DNA of 64,000 nucleotides from Brevibacillus fortis (lineage in GTDB: Bacteria; Bacillota; Bacilli; Brevibacillales; Brevibacillaceae): positions 1-64,000 of the forward strand of contig NZ_PXZM01000020.1 of assembly GCF_003013395.1 (NCBI RefSeq). The letters run 5' to 3'. Positions 8,201 to 17,245 of this stretch are shown in pieces. A model generated the notes under the pieces. It was given only the letters and a program-made list of their open reading frames with translations. It was not told the DNA's origin and did not search any database. A program made the position numbers and the translations under genes. The stretch's first letter is position 1. Each line of letters starts with the position of its first letter.

Positions 8201-8928
8201 TACGCCAATACCTTGCCCAGGAACGTACGCAAGCGATCGTTACTGTTATTGCCAAAAACCTCACTGGGATGACCTTCTGCCATAATGATCCCTTGATCCA
8301 TAAAAATGATTCGGTCGCCTACTTCCTTGGCAAAATTCATTTCGTGGGTCACGACCACCATTGTCATGCCTTCTTTGGCTAAATTTTTGATGACAGCAAG
8401 CACCTCTCCTACAAGCTCCGGATCTAGGGCGGATGTCGGCTCATCAAACAGCATAACCTTTGGATTCATGGCGAGCGCCCTTGCGATTGCCACTCGTTGC
8501 ATCTGCCCACCAGACAGCCGCTCGGGATACACATCGGCCTTATCCTGCAGCCCTACCTTCTGCAAAAGAGCCAAGCCTTGCTTGCGCGCTTCCTCTTGAG
8601 AGATTTTCTTTACTTTTACAGGGGCCAGCATGACGTTTTCCAGTACCGTTTTATGCGGAAAAAGATTAAAGCGCTGAAAGACCATCCCGACCTCTTCTCT
8701 GACTTTATTAATATCGGTCTTGGGGTCTGACAAATCATGTCCGTTGATGACAATCTTTCCGCCACTCATTTCCTCCAGCTGATTCAAGCAACGCAAAAAT
8801 GTACTCTTGCCCGAGCCTGACGGACCAATGACACAGACTACTTCCTTTTCTGCTACCTGAGTGGTAATGCCCTTCAACACTTTCAGATCGCCGTAGTTCT
8901 TCGTCAAATTCGACACCTGTATAATCAT
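8200..8928 (-). CDS. polar amino acid ABC transporter ATPase (GlnQ/ArtM type)
   Basis: A 242-residue ATPase with Walker [11 protein letters not shown]-loop FQRFNLFPH, signature LSGGQMQR, Walker [13 protein letters not shown] and switch His in VVTHEMNF. The sequence and length fit the amino-acid importer ATPases (GlnQ, ArtM, TcyC). These normally sit beside a permease and a solute-binding protein, but here the neighbours are a deacetylase and sppA, so it is an orphan subunit that would have to serve permeases encoded elsewhere. All catalytic motifs are intact. The substrate cannot be assigned. Confidence 0.9.
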   Translation of the reverse strand: MIIQVSNLTKNYGDLKVLKGITTQVAEKEVVCVIGPSGSGKSTFLRCLNQLEEMSGGKIVINGHDLSDPKTDINKVREEVGMVFQRFNLFPHKTVLENVMLAPVKVKKISQEEARKQGLALLQKVGLQDKADVYPERLSGGQMQRVAIARALAMNPKVMLFDEPTSALDPELVGEVLAVIKNLAKEGMTMVVVTHEMNFAKEVGDRIIFMDQGIIMAEGHPSEVFGNNSNDRLRTFLGKVLA

Positions 8929-9135
8929 TTGTCTGTCCCCCTATTGCGATAAAACAAGCTTGGTTGTGGTACTATTCACTCCATTTTACTGCAATAGTCT
9001 AAAAATTGCATGATTTTACTGTTCAGCCTTTGGTTGTCATCCTCGTTGACGATCGCGTCAATCCCATTTTTTCCAATGCTCGTCCCATGCGTAACTCTGC
9101 CCTCGACGGCTCATGCTAAGTGGGAGGTGGTTTTC

Positions 9136-10101
9136 ATGCATCGAAAAAAATGGGTCGCTCTCGTAATCGTACTGGTCGTTTTTCTATTAGGGCTTCTAGT
9201 GGAGGGTATATACGGGACTTACACGGAACTCGTCGACCATCCTGGATTCGCGTGGGAAGAAAATGTGGTATCGGGCTATGGCAACAGCAAAATTGTGCAG
9301 CTGTTTGTGAACGGCGTTATTTCGGGGCAACAAAGTACCGCTGGGCTGCCTTCCATGACGGAGCTATTGACTGAACAGCTACGCCGAATTGAAGAGGATG
9401 AGATGGTGAAAGCCGTGGTCCTTCGCATTGATAGTCCAGGTGGAGAAGTCGTCGCTACCGATGAACTGCACAAACGCTTGCTACGACTCAAGCAGGTCCG
9501 CAATCTCCCCATCGTCGTCAGCATGGGCTCCACAGCAGCCTCTGGTGGCTATTACTTGGCCACAACAGGCGATACGATTTTTGCCAATCCCAACACACTG
9601 ACCGGCAGTCTCGGCGTGATTTTCAATCTGTTTAACTATAGTGAAGCTGCGAACAAGCTGGGTGTGCATCAATACGCAATCAAAAGCGGACGCTTCAAGG
9701 ATATCGGCACTCCAGCCCGACCTCTGACGGACCCAGAGCGGCAAATTTTCCAATCACTCGTCAACGAAAGCTACAGCAATTTCGTCGACGTCATCGTCAA
9801 AGGCCGTAACCTCTCTCGTCAACGCGTGCTGGAAATCGCTGACGGCCGTGTCTATTCCGGTGAGCAAGCAAAACGACTAGGGCTCATCGATGAATTCGGT
9901 GATTTGGAGGAAGCGACACGCTACGCTCTCTCTTTGTCTGGTGAAAAGGAAGTCATGGTCATACGCTATGCAGACCAGCTCTCCATCAGCAAGCTGTTAT
10001 TTAGCATGAAGCAGTACTGGTCGAATCCTGATCCGCTTGGTCTCAATCGAATATGGGACCGCCAAAGCTCACCTCGCTTACTGTATCAGTTCATGCCTTA
10101 G
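9136..10101 (+). CDS. sppA: signal peptide peptidase SppA
   Basis: A 321-residue membrane serine protease of family S49 that degrades signal peptides left in the membrane after secretion. It has one N-terminal membrane anchor (ALVIVLVVFLLGLLVEGIYG), the conserved RIDSPGG loop, the nucleophile region GSTAASGGYYLA and the general-base lysine in IKSGRFKDIG, i.e. the Ser/Lys dyad of Gram-positive SppA. The start at 9136 has GGGAGG 8 nt upstream; an in-frame extension back to 9010 has no ribosome binding site. It is 30 nt upstream of the RDD-protein gene. In B. subtilis sppA is likewise followed by an RDD membrane protein (SppI, formerly YteJ), which inhibits SppA. Confidence 0.95.
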   Translation: MHRKKWVALVIVLVVFLLGLLVEGIYGTYTELVDHPGFAWEENVVSGYGNSKIVQLFVNGVISGQQSTAGLPSMTELLTEQLRRIEEDEMVKAVVLRIDSPGGEVVATDELHKRLLRLKQVRNLPIVVSMGSTAASGGYYLATTGDTIFANPNTLTGSLGVIFNLFNYSEAANKLGVHQYAIKSGRFKDIGTPARPLTDPERQIFQSLVNESYSNFVDVIVKGRNLSRQRVLEIADGRVYSGEQAKRLGLIDEFGDLEEATRYALSLSGEKEVMVIRYADQLSISKLLFSMKQYWSNPDPLGLNRIWDRQSSPRLLYQFMP

Positions 10102-10131
10102 CCTGTTAAAACAAAAAAGGAGTGGCTTATC

Positions 10132-10623
10132 ATGAACCAGCTTTCCGACGAAGAAAAAGCACATGAGCCTGATTCCCTTGACCCCTATGCAGAAGCTCAT
10201 CCACAGCATTTGTATGCTGGCTTCTGGATTCGTGTGGTGGCGTCGCTCCTCGATTCGTTGTTCTTGATCGGCATTAGCTACCTCGTTTTCAATCCGTTGC
10301 GACGTTTTTTTGCCGTTCCTTATGCCTCTTTTCACTTCATCGATTTGTTAGAGGTGTTGTTTGATCTTCTCTATATGATCTTGCTGACCTGGTGGACCGG
10401 ACAAACCTTGGGAAAACTGATCACAGGCATCCGTGTCGTCAGTGCCAGACAGGCGCGAGGCAGTTTATCTGGCGGACAGGTATTTTTACGTGAAGTCATC
10501 GGCAAATTCGTCGCTTCACTCGTGTTCGGACTGGGATATCTATGGGTCGCATGGCACCCACGAAAGCAAGGCTGGCATGATCTGATCGCCAAAACGTACG
10601 TCATCCGGGACCGTCGACCATAA
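10132..10623 (+). CDS. RDD-family membrane protein next to sppA (SppI/YteJ-like)
   Basis: A 163-residue integral membrane protein. After a charged N-terminus it reads YAGFWIRVVASLLDSLFL, which is the Arg-Asp-type RDD motif, followed by two further hydrophobic segments and GQTLGKLITGIRVVSA, the usual second RDD landmark. Three membrane helices are likely. It starts 30 nt after sppA with AAAGGAG, so the two form an operon ending at the terminator at 10624. By synteny with B. subtilis sppA-yteJ it probably modulates SppA activity; that role is inferred from position and family only. Confidence 0.88.
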   Translation: MNQLSDEEKAHEPDSLDPYAEAHPQHLYAGFWIRVVASLLDSLFLIGISYLVFNPLRRFFAVPYASFHFIDLLEVLFDLLYMILLTWWTGQTLGKLITGIRVVSARQARGSLSGGQVFLREVIGKFVASLVFGLGYLWVAWHPRKQGWHDLIAKTYVIRDRRP

Positions 10624-10650
10624 CCTCCGCTCTATAGCGGGGGTTTTATT
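10624..10650 (+). terminator. terminator of sppA operon
   Basis: CCTCCGCT and AGCGGGGG form a stem with a CTAT loop immediately after the RDD-gene stop codon, followed by TTTTATTTTT. Confidence 0.88.
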
Positions 10651-10739
10651 TTTGCTTCCTTGGTCCCTATTTTTGTAGAAGCTTCCTGCCGATACCATTA
10701 CCAACAAGGCAGATCCTATCCAACCGAGGAGGAAGATAC

Positions 10740-11750
10740 ATGCGTAAACAGAAAGTAACCAGCATCCTCGCCCTGAGCCTTTCGCTGGCTCTGCTCGGCC
10801 ACCTTGCCCCTGTCCTTCCTGTTTCAGCTGCACCTGCTGTCCCTCAAACAGCAGCCGTTAAAACAAATGACGTCTATAGCCTTCAGCTTGGAATGAGCAC
10901 AGATCAGGTAGAACAAGCATTAGGCAAGCCTGCCCGCATTGATCCTAGTCATACGGGCGTGGAATGGTGGATTTACAATCAAGATTTGAACAACTACATT
11001 CAAGTCGGCATGCAAAACGGCAAAGTCGTGACGCTGTTTACCAATGGAGCCAAGCTGAATATGGGGGGCATCACGATTGGCTCTACCACAAAAGATCTAC
11101 AAAACAGCTGGGGTGCACCGCAAAACACGCTGACGATCATCCCGAGCCTGCGTATCCAAAAAAATACGCTTACTCATCCGACCTATGTACAAAACAATCA
11201 GGCGATTACCTTCTCTATCGATCAGCTGGGTGGAAATAAGGTCGCAGGAGTGCGTATCTCTACTCCTGAGCATTTTGCCACTATTGCGATTGGCTTGATG
11301 TATCCCATTTCCTATACGAAATTACCTGAACTGCCGAAACTGACAGACGCACAGTTGAAAGAAGCAGCGCTCGCATACGAGAAACAAAATTTGGACTTGC
11401 TCAACGTGGCAAGACAACGTGCCAAGCTGCCTGTTATCACTGGGGATGAACAAGTGGCAGCAGTGGCCAGAGCACACAGCCAAGACATGGCCCAGAATAA
11501 CTTTTTCAACCATACCTCCCCATCTACGGGAAGTCCGTTTGATCGTTTGAAGCAAGCCGGCATTCGCTACAGCTCTGCTGGTGAAAATATTGCCTACGGA
11601 CAACTAGACGGGATCGAAGCCCACATTAGCTGGATGAACTCCGCAGGTCATCGTCAAAACTTGCTCAATCCAAAATTCAAGCAGCTCGGTGTCGGTATCG
11701 TAATGAAAGAGGGCCGCCCGTATTTCACGCAAAACTTTGTCACCCGCTAA
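10740..11750 (+). CDS. secreted CAP (SCP/PR1-like) domain protein
   Basis: A 336-residue exported protein. A signal peptide (LALSLSLALLGHLAPVLPVSA) is followed by a CAP-associated N-terminal domain (about residues 45-195, beginning YSLQLGMSTDQVEQALGKP) and a C-terminal CAP domain (about 215-335) with the conserved ARAHSQDMA, HTSPSTG, GENIAYG and WMNSAGHRQNLLNP motifs. This is the domain layout of B. subtilis YlbC. Bacterial CAP proteins are secreted and their enzymatic role is unsettled; the conserved His and Glu residues that line the CAP cavity are present. AGGAGG lies 9 nt before the start. It is flanked by terminators, so it is transcribed alone. Confidence 0.92.
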   Translation: MRKQKVTSILALSLSLALLGHLAPVLPVSAAPAVPQTAAVKTNDVYSLQLGMSTDQVEQALGKPARIDPSHTGVEWWIYNQDLNNYIQVGMQNGKVVTLFTNGAKLNMGGITIGSTTKDLQNSWGAPQNTLTIIPSLRIQKNTLTHPTYVQNNQAITFSIDQLGGNKVAGVRISTPEHFATIAIGLMYPISYTKLPELPKLTDAQLKEAALAYEKQNLDLLNVARQRAKLPVITGDEQVAAVARAHSQDMAQNNFFNHTSPSTGSPFDRLKQAGIRYSSAGENIAYGQLDGIEAHISWMNSAGHRQNLLNPKFKQLGVGIVMKEGRPYFTQNFVTR

Positions 11751-11758
11751 CCCTACAG

Positions 11759-11796
11759 CAAAAAGACACGCCTTCTTCAGTGGCGTGTCTTTTTCT
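11759..11796. terminator. terminator of the CAP gene
   Basis: AGACACGCC pairs with GGCGTGTCT around a 9-nt loop, with A5 on the left and T5 on the right, so it can work on both strands. Confidence 0.9.
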
Positions 11797-11814
11797 GTGA
11801 AAACAAAGGCAAAG

Positions 11815-11967
11815 CTATGGCTGTGAAGTTGCATTTGTAGTGGCAGGTGCAGGTGCAGACGGTGTAGGAGCCTGGCCGTCATCTGAGAAAAACGGAATGA
11901 TTACCAGACTGAGCACGAAAAATAAGATCCAAGCAATGCCTCTTCTGAAAATGCATGGTGTCAGCAT
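11815..11967 (-). CDS. small single-pass membrane protein with Pro/Ala/Thr-rich tail
   Basis: A 50-codon frame that is easy to overlook. It starts at ATG 11967, preceded by GGAAGGGG 7 nt upstream. It encodes a short basic N-terminus (CIFRRG), one hydrophobic helix (IAWILFFVLSLVIIPFF), then SDDGQAP and a tail built from Ala, Pro and Thr repeats ending in TTNATSQP. The layout (positive-inside, one helix, low-complexity external tail) is that of a small membrane protein. It lies alone between the CAP gene and the efflux operon, and the terminator at 11759-11796 can serve it on the minus strand. No family is recognised. Confidence 0.55.
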   Translation of the reverse strand: MLTPCIFRRGIAWILFFVLSLVIIPFFSDDGQAPTPSAPAPATTNATSQP

Positions 11968-12049
11968 CGGGTAACCCCTTCCAATCATGCAGTTCTACTT
12001 ACTATTCATACGCTTCCCTCCTTGATGCCCGTTTATGCTTTTTTGGGCG

Positions 12050-12088
12050 AAAAAAAATAAAAGCCTCGCCAAAAGCTTGGCGAAGCTT
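12050..12088 (-). terminator. terminator of the efflux operon
   Basis: 12061-12072 pairs with 12077-12088 (AAGC..CGCCAA with TTGGCG..GCTT); on the minus strand a long T-rich run follows. It ends transcription of the MFS gene. Confidence 0.85.
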
Positions 12089-12102
12089 GCACATCGTAGT
12101 CT

Positions 12103-13287
12103 TTACCCCTGTTTTTGCAACGGCATCGAATACGTCTGTTCTTGGGTTGCTTTTTGTTTAAAAAACAGGCAAGCTGCCGCAAAAACAATGAGCAGCGATC
12201 CCATCAGCCAAAAGATCGTCCACGGCTCCCACACTTCCATCAGCAGGCCATTCACATTCGGAGCCAAAATACTGGCGACACCAAAATTGACACCCGCGAT
12301 AATTCCTGCGGTAGGAACCATCGATGCTGGTAAAATATCTGCCGAAAAAGCCAAGCCCAGTGAGTAAAAGGAACCGACAGCCGCTCCAGCTATAGCCAAC
12401 AACAGCATCATCAGCCATATGTTTTCACCTGCAAACGGGAACAGGAAGAAGGCCAATCCCCCTACGAGAGCACACGCGAGCATGACCTGCTTGCGTCCTA
12501 TCCGGTCACTCAATGCCCCCAGCGGCATCTGCAAAATAATACTTCCCACGACAAACGACGGAAGGATCAAGGAAACCCATTCAACGGACAAGCCGGTACG
12601 CAAGGCATAAACGGGAAAACTGCCGTTGAGTGACGTCTCCATGAATCCGAACAAAAACGAAGGAATCAGCGCCAGCCAAGCAAGCCGCAAAACAAACGTA
12701 TATTTGTTTTGCTTCTTTTCCGTTTGTTCGAGCTGTTCGGGGAACTCATTTTTGATACGGGATAATAGCAAAAAGGCAACCAGATACAAAACGAGCAAGG
12801 CGCCAAACGGTACCCAAATCCCCAAATGCAACACACTTAAGCCCAATGGACCAATACTAAAGCCGACTCCATAGGCTAGTCCGTAAACGGAAAGATCGCG
12901 TCCCCGATTCTCGGGAGCTGCGATCTTGGTCACCCACATTTGGCTGGCATAATGTAAACCGCTATCGCCCACACCCATTAATAAACGTAAAAAGAACCAG
13001 ATCACTAAATGGTTGAACATCGGGATGAGCGCTGTTGCGATCGTCACCAACAGCAACCCCCACAATATCGTGGCCCGGTATCCAATGCGCCGCAGTGGGA
13101 TTTCCAAAAATGGATTGACCATGACCATCCCAATATACAAAGCAGCGGCGTTGAGTCCGTTCATCACGGATGAAACACCTTGTTTTTCCAATAAAACCGT
13201 CAGCATCGGGATCGTCAAGCCTTGACTTAACCCCGCAATCCCGACAACCAAAATCAACACCCAAAAGGTGTAGCGCGTCTGTGACAT
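12103..13287 (-). CDS. MFS drug-efflux-type transporter
   Basis: A 394-residue major facilitator with about 12 hydrophobic segments. MFS signatures are visible in the first half (FLRLLMGVGDSGLHY) and between helices 8 and 9 (GALSDRIGRKQV). It resembles the YfkF/YcaD/TetA-like drug:H+ antiporters. The ATG at 13287 follows AAGGAG by 10 nt; an upstream TTG-type extension to 13323 would overlap the ABC gene. It lies 28 nt after the bmrD-like gene on the same strand and precedes the terminator, so it is probably the third gene of the efflux operon. Substrate not predictable. Confidence 0.9.
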   Translation of the reverse strand: MSQTRYTFWVLILVVGIAGLSQGLTIPMLTVLLEKQGVSSVMNGLNAAALYIGMVMVNPFLEIPLRRIGYRATILWGLLLVTIATALIPMFNHLVIWFFLRLLMGVGDSGLHYASQMWVTKIAAPENRGRDLSVYGLAYGVGFSIGPLGLSVLHLGIWVPFGALLVLYLVAFLLLSRIKNEFPEQLEQTEKKQNKYTFVLRLAWLALIPSFLFGFMETSLNGSFPVYALRTGLSVEWVSLILPSFVVGSIILQMPLGALSDRIGRKQVMLACALVGGLAFFLFPFAGENIWLMMLLLAIAGAAVGSFYSLGLAFSADILPASMVPTAGIIAGVNFGVASILAPNVNGLLMEVWEPWTIFWLMGSLLIVFAAACLFFKQKATQEQTYSMPLQKQG

Positions 13288-13315
13288 GGTGTTGTTTCTC
13301 CTTCCTAGCTCCCTA

Positions 13316-15400
13316 CTAAGCACTCTCTACTGAAGCACTCCCCTGCTGAAGCTGATACATTTTTTGATAAAGACCATTTTGCGCCATGAGTTCATCATGT
13401 GTACCTCGCTCCATGATTTCTCCACGGGACAACACGAGAATCTGGTCAGCGTGCTGAATCGTCGACAACCGGTGCGCAATGATAAATGTCGTCCTACCTT
13501 TTGATAGTACATGCAATGCTTCTTGAATAGCTAGCTCTGTTTCACTGTCAATGCTTGCCGTCGCTTCATCCAAGATCAGCATCGCGGGATCAGCAGCCAG
13601 TGCCCGTGCAAAAGAGATCAGCTGGCGTTGGCCTGCGGATAGCGTCATGCCTCGCTCGACGACTGGTTCGTCATAACCGCCCGGCAGCTTGGAAATGAAT
13701 TCGTCAGCACGTACGGCTTCTGCAGCCCGCTTCACTTCTTCATCTGTAACCTTATCCTTGTACATACGAATATTGAATCCAATGCTTCCCGTAAACAAGA
13801 ACGGGTCCTGCAAAACGAGTCCGACATGACTCCGCAATGAGTGCGTATCAATTTGTCTCATATCTTGCCCGTCGATCAAAACGCTCCCTTTTGTCACTGG
13901 ATAGAACCCGAGCAGCAAATTCATCAAGGAGCTTTTTCCCGATCCCGTGTGCCCTACCAGTGCAATCGTCTGACCAGGCTGCGCCGTAAAAGAGACGTTT
14001 TTTAAGACGTAATCGTCACCCTGATAAGCAAAAGATACGTTATCAAAGACAACCTCTCCACGAGGGCGCTCGATTTGTGTACCGGTTCCTTGCTTCTCCG
14101 GCGTCTCATCCATAATTTCGAAGACACGTCCCGCCGAAATGGTCGCCTGCTGCATTTGCGACAACCGATTCATGATCATATTGATCGGTTCGAAAAAACG
14201 CCCCATGTAATCGACAAAAGCAAAAAGCGCACCGAAGGAAATCGCGCTGTGGAAGGAAGTCGAGCCGTAATACCAGACGATCAGGGTCAAGGAAATTTTC
14301 CAGATCAAATCGACCGCTGGGCGCAAAAGCAAGGATTCCAGATTGATTTCTTTCATCCGCACCTTGAAGTAGTCTTCGTTTACATCAGCAAACTCCTTTT
14401 GTACACCTTTCTCCCGACGAAAAGCCTGCACGATCGTCATGTTCTGGATCATTTCATTGATCGTTGTGTTCATATCACCGAGCTTCGCGCGAATCACCGC
14501 ATAGTAGCGAGAGCTGTACTTTTGATACACGTAGACTAACAGTACGAGCACTGGCACTGTCAAAAAGCAGAAGAGGGCGAGCTCAGGCTGCAAGATGTAG
14601 AGCGCAATCAAGATTCCAATCAAATAAAGACCGTTCTGTACAAATGTGGCGAGCACACTTACATACAGCTCACGGATGGCTTCTGTGTCATTGCTCACCC
14701 GGGAGACAAGCGCACCTACTGGCGTTTTATCAAAAAAGGCTACCGGGAGCTTTTGCAAATGGATAAACAGCTTCATCCGCATTTGCTGAATAATGCGCTG
14801 GGCAATCTTTTGCAGCCACAAAATCTGGACATAGTTAAAACCAGCTGAAAGCAAGATCAGTGCTCCATAACCTACGGACAGCCAGACAATGGGTAGGACA
14901 TCCCCCTGATACATCGCCTTGACTTCCTCTGCGGTCAGCCGAATGCCTGTGGAGGTCGTGCTTTGTCCTGATTGATTCCTCGTTATTACCTCGAAGCGCT
15001 CCCTGCCGTTTTCTGGCGCAATCGGGGTGATTTGCTTCTCCGTGTTTGGATTCACCTTGCCAGAAACTAAGTAATAGGTCGTGCCTTCAGTCAGCACGGT
15101 TACTTCTTTTTGGTTGATGCCGTCCAAAGCAAGACCCGTCTTTGTTGCGACATCCTCACGAATATAGTTCGTACCGTTCAGTGTGGCGACTTGCCCCGCT
15201 GCTTGTGATGGCACTTCGTCCAGTTGATACCAAGGCTTCTGGATCGCCAGGATGTGATTATCAATCATGACCTTGGCTAAAAAAGGACCCGCCAGCTCTG
15301 CACTCGTTCCCAGCAAGAGCAGGAACAGCGCCCCCAGTATTTGCTTTTGAAAGGGTCTGGCGTACTCGGTCAAACGCCCCCATACATTTTCTTTGCTCAT
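13316..15400 (-). CDS. bmrD: heterodimeric ABC multidrug exporter subunit, BmrD (YheH)-like
   Basis: A 694-residue ABC exporter half with six membrane helices and a C-terminal ATPase. Residues about 45-170 form a large extracellular insertion between TM1 and TM2, the hallmark of BmrD/YheH, which explains why it is about 110 residues longer than its partner. The ATPase has Walker A GHTGSGKSS, a variant signature LSAGQ and a canonical Walker B with catalytic Glu (LILDEATASID). In the heterodimer this Walker B pairs with the normal LSGGQ of the partner to make the active site, while its LSAGQ contributes to the degenerate one. The start at 15400 has GGGGGAG 8 nt upstream. It begins 19 nt after the bmrC-like stop. 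Confidence 0.9.
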   Translation of the reverse strand: MSKENVWGRLTEYARPFQKQILGALFLLLLGTSAELAGPFLAKVMIDNHILAIQKPWYQLDEVPSQAAGQVATLNGTNYIREDVATKTGLALDGINQKEVTVLTEGTTYYLVSGKVNPNTEKQITPIAPENGRERFEVITRNQSGQSTTSTGIRLTAEEVKAMYQGDVLPIVWLSVGYGALILLSAGFNYVQILWLQKIAQRIIQQMRMKLFIHLQKLPVAFFDKTPVGALVSRVSNDTEAIRELYVSVLATFVQNGLYLIGILIALYILQPELALFCFLTVPVLVLLVYVYQKYSSRYYAVIRAKLGDMNTTINEMIQNMTIVQAFRREKGVQKEFADVNEDYFKVRMKEINLESLLLRPAVDLIWKISLTLIVWYYGSTSFHSAISFGALFAFVDYMGRFFEPINMIMNRLSQMQQATISAGRVFEIMDETPEKQGTGTQIERPRGEVVFDNVSFAYQGDDYVLKNVSFTAQPGQTIALVGHTGSGKSSLMNLLLGFYPVTKGSVLIDGQDMRQIDTHSLRSHVGLVLQDPFLFTGSIGFNIRMYKDKVTDEEVKRAAEAVRADEFISKLPGGYDEPVVERGMTLSAGQRQLISFARALAADPAMLILDEATASIDSETELAIQEALHVLSKGRTTFIIAHRLSTIQHADQILVLSRGEIMERGTHDELMAQNGLYQKMYQLQQGSASVESA

Positions 15401-15419
15401 GAAACGCTCTCCCCCTCTC

Positions 15420-17162
15420 TCAACCAGCCACATCCTGTTCCATTTGCTGGCGACGGTACTGCTCTGCATACCAGCCGTTGTGCTGCATCAGCTCGTCATG
15501 TGTCCCCCGTTCGACGATCTGCCCCTCATCCAGCACGAGAATCAGTTGTGCGTGCTGGACGGCAGACAGACGATGCGCGGTAATAATCGTCGTTTTATCC
15601 GCGCGCTCCTGTCGTAGATGAAGGAGGATGCTCTCCTCTGTCCGCGCGTCCACAGCCGATAAAGAATCGTCGAGAATCAGGATACCCGCATCCATCAAAA
15701 GAGCACGTGCAATGGAAATGCGCTGTTTTTGCCCCCCGGAGAGGGTAACCCCCTTCTCTCCAACCATGGTCTGCAATCCATCTCTGAATTGCGCCAGATC
15801 TCTCTTCATCTCCGCAAGCTCCAACGCATGTATCACTTCCTCGGTCGTCGCCTGTGGTTTCCCGAACGTAACATTTTCCGCAATCGTCCGTGAGAACAGC
15901 AAATGCTCCTGAGGCACATAGCCGATTTTTTCCCGCAGCGTATCGAAGGCAAGCCCCTCAATCGGAATGCCCCCAATAAACAGAGCTTGCTTCTTCATCT
16001 GATATTGATGCAAGAAGGCACGGCAAAGAGTCGATTTGCCGCTTCCCGTCCTCCCGACAATCCCAAGCGTCTCCCCTTCGCCCAAGCGAAACGAGATGTC
16101 GGTGAGGGCCGGCTTGTCAGTGCCCGGATATGTAAAGGAAAAATGACGTGCTTCTACCGTATTGGCTATTTGGTTCGTGATCGGATTCTCTGCCTCCGTC
16201 ACATCTGGCTGCTCCACCATTAGCTCTGTAAAACGCTTGTGGGAAGCTCCACCACGCTGCAACACATTGACCAGCCACCCAAAGGCGAACATCGGCCAAA
16301 TTAAAAGTCCCAAGTATAAATTGAACGCAACCAAATCCCCTAAGGAGATGGCGCTGGTGAACACCAAATACGTCCCATAGCCCAGCCCGATCAAAAAGCT
16401 GAAGCCAATAATAATCGCGATCGTCGGCTCGAACAGGGCGTCGATCCGCGAAACGCTCACATTACGCTCCAACGTTTTTTCACTGACTCGGCGATACGCC
16501 TCAATATCGGCCTTTTCCTGAACAAATGCTCTCAATACTCGAACGCCCGATACAGATTGTTGAACATGATCATTCATCTCTCCGAAGGCTTCCTGCGCCA
16601 AGTAAAAGCGTTCATGCAGCAACCTTCCATAGTACGCCGTTGACCAAGCCAAAAACGGCATCGGGATCAGTGCCGCCAGCGTCAGCTTCCAATCAATCGC
16701 GGTCACCATGACGCCCAGCGTTAACAAGGTCATGAACAGGGCATCGACAAGCGTAAGCACCCCTGTACTAGCCGTTTGTTCAATGGCAGGAATGTCGTTG
16801 GTAGCGACGGCCATCAGATCTCCACTGCGTTTGCGATGAAAAAACGACGGGGTCATTCTCGTCAAATGGGTAAACAGTCGCTCGCGCAACGTCCGCTCCA
16901 GTATCAAGGCTCCCCCATTTAACAAGTACCGCCAGAGAAATCGCAATCCATACAAGCTAACGCCCAATACGAGCAAGATGACCACGGTTTGCGTCAAGTC
17001 AGCGTCCGTCAGGGAACTGTTGCGAATCGAATCCACCATGTCCCCGATTAATTTCGGCGGCCAAAGCATGAGGACATCGATGATGAACAGCACAGAGATT
17101 CCAATGACGTACCGTTTCCAATAGGCACGGAAAAACCAAGATAATTGCCGAAGTGTCTGCAT
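15420..17162 (-). CDS. bmrC: heterodimeric ABC multidrug exporter subunit, BmrC (YheI)-like
   Basis: A 580-residue ABC exporter half: six membrane helices (about 15-320) and an ATPase with Walker A GRTGSGKST, normal signature LSGGQKQR and a Walker B that reads LILDDSLSAVD. The residue after the Walker B Asp is Asp instead of the catalytic Glu, exactly the non-canonical change known for BmrC of the B. subtilis BmrCD exporter, so one of the two ATP sites is degenerate. Length and partner order (C before D) also agree. The start at 17162 has AGAGG 8 nt upstream; a GTG at 17171 is less likely. Expression is probably controlled by the attenuator at 17194-17231. Confidence 0.92.
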   Translation of the reverse strand: MQTLRQLSWFFRAYWKRYVIGISVLFIIDVLMLWPPKLIGDMVDSIRNSSLTDADLTQTVVILLVLGVSLYGLRFLWRYLLNGGALILERTLRERLFTHLTRMTPSFFHRKRSGDLMAVATNDIPAIEQTASTGVLTLVDALFMTLLTLGVMVTAIDWKLTLAALIPMPFLAWSTAYYGRLLHERFYLAQEAFGEMNDHVQQSVSGVRVLRAFVQEKADIEAYRRVSEKTLERNVSVSRIDALFEPTIAIIIGFSFLIGLGYGTYLVFTSAISLGDLVAFNLYLGLLIWPMFAFGWLVNVLQRGGASHKRFTELMVEQPDVTEAENPITNQIANTVEARHFSFTYPGTDKPALTDISFRLGEGETLGIVGRTGSGKSTLCRAFLHQYQMKKQALFIGGIPIEGLAFDTLREKIGYVPQEHLLFSRTIAENVTFGKPQATTEEVIHALELAEMKRDLAQFRDGLQTMVGEKGVTLSGGQKQRISIARALLMDAGILILDDSLSAVDARTEESILLHLRQERADKTTIITAHRLSAVQHAQLILVLDEGQIVERGTHDELMQHNGWYAEQYRRQQMEQDVAG

Positions 17163-17193
17163 GTAAATCACCTCTATTTATCCTAACAGCCGG

Positions 17194-17231
17194 ACTAAAA
17201 AAAGGCCTGCGAATCACGCGCAGCCCTTTTT
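17194..17231 (-). promoter_or_regulatory. terminator-like attenuator in the bmrC leader
   Basis: 17199-17211 pairs with 17219-17231 (13 positions, one mismatch), followed on the minus strand by a T7 run, i.e. a full intrinsic terminator. It lies between the promoter at 17246-17274 and the bmrC start at 17162. In B. subtilis bmrCD is controlled by attenuation in the bmrB leader under ribosome-targeting antibiotics; here no convincing leader peptide was found. It could alternatively just end the upstream acetyltransferase transcript. Confidence 0.6.
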
Positions 17232-17245
17232 GATCTGTCCTCACC

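Noticed and set aside
9010..9135. N-terminal extension of sppA
   Set aside because: No ribosome binding site for the upstream ATG, whereas GGGAGG sits 8 nt before the ATG at 9136, which also gives the normal SppA membrane anchor.
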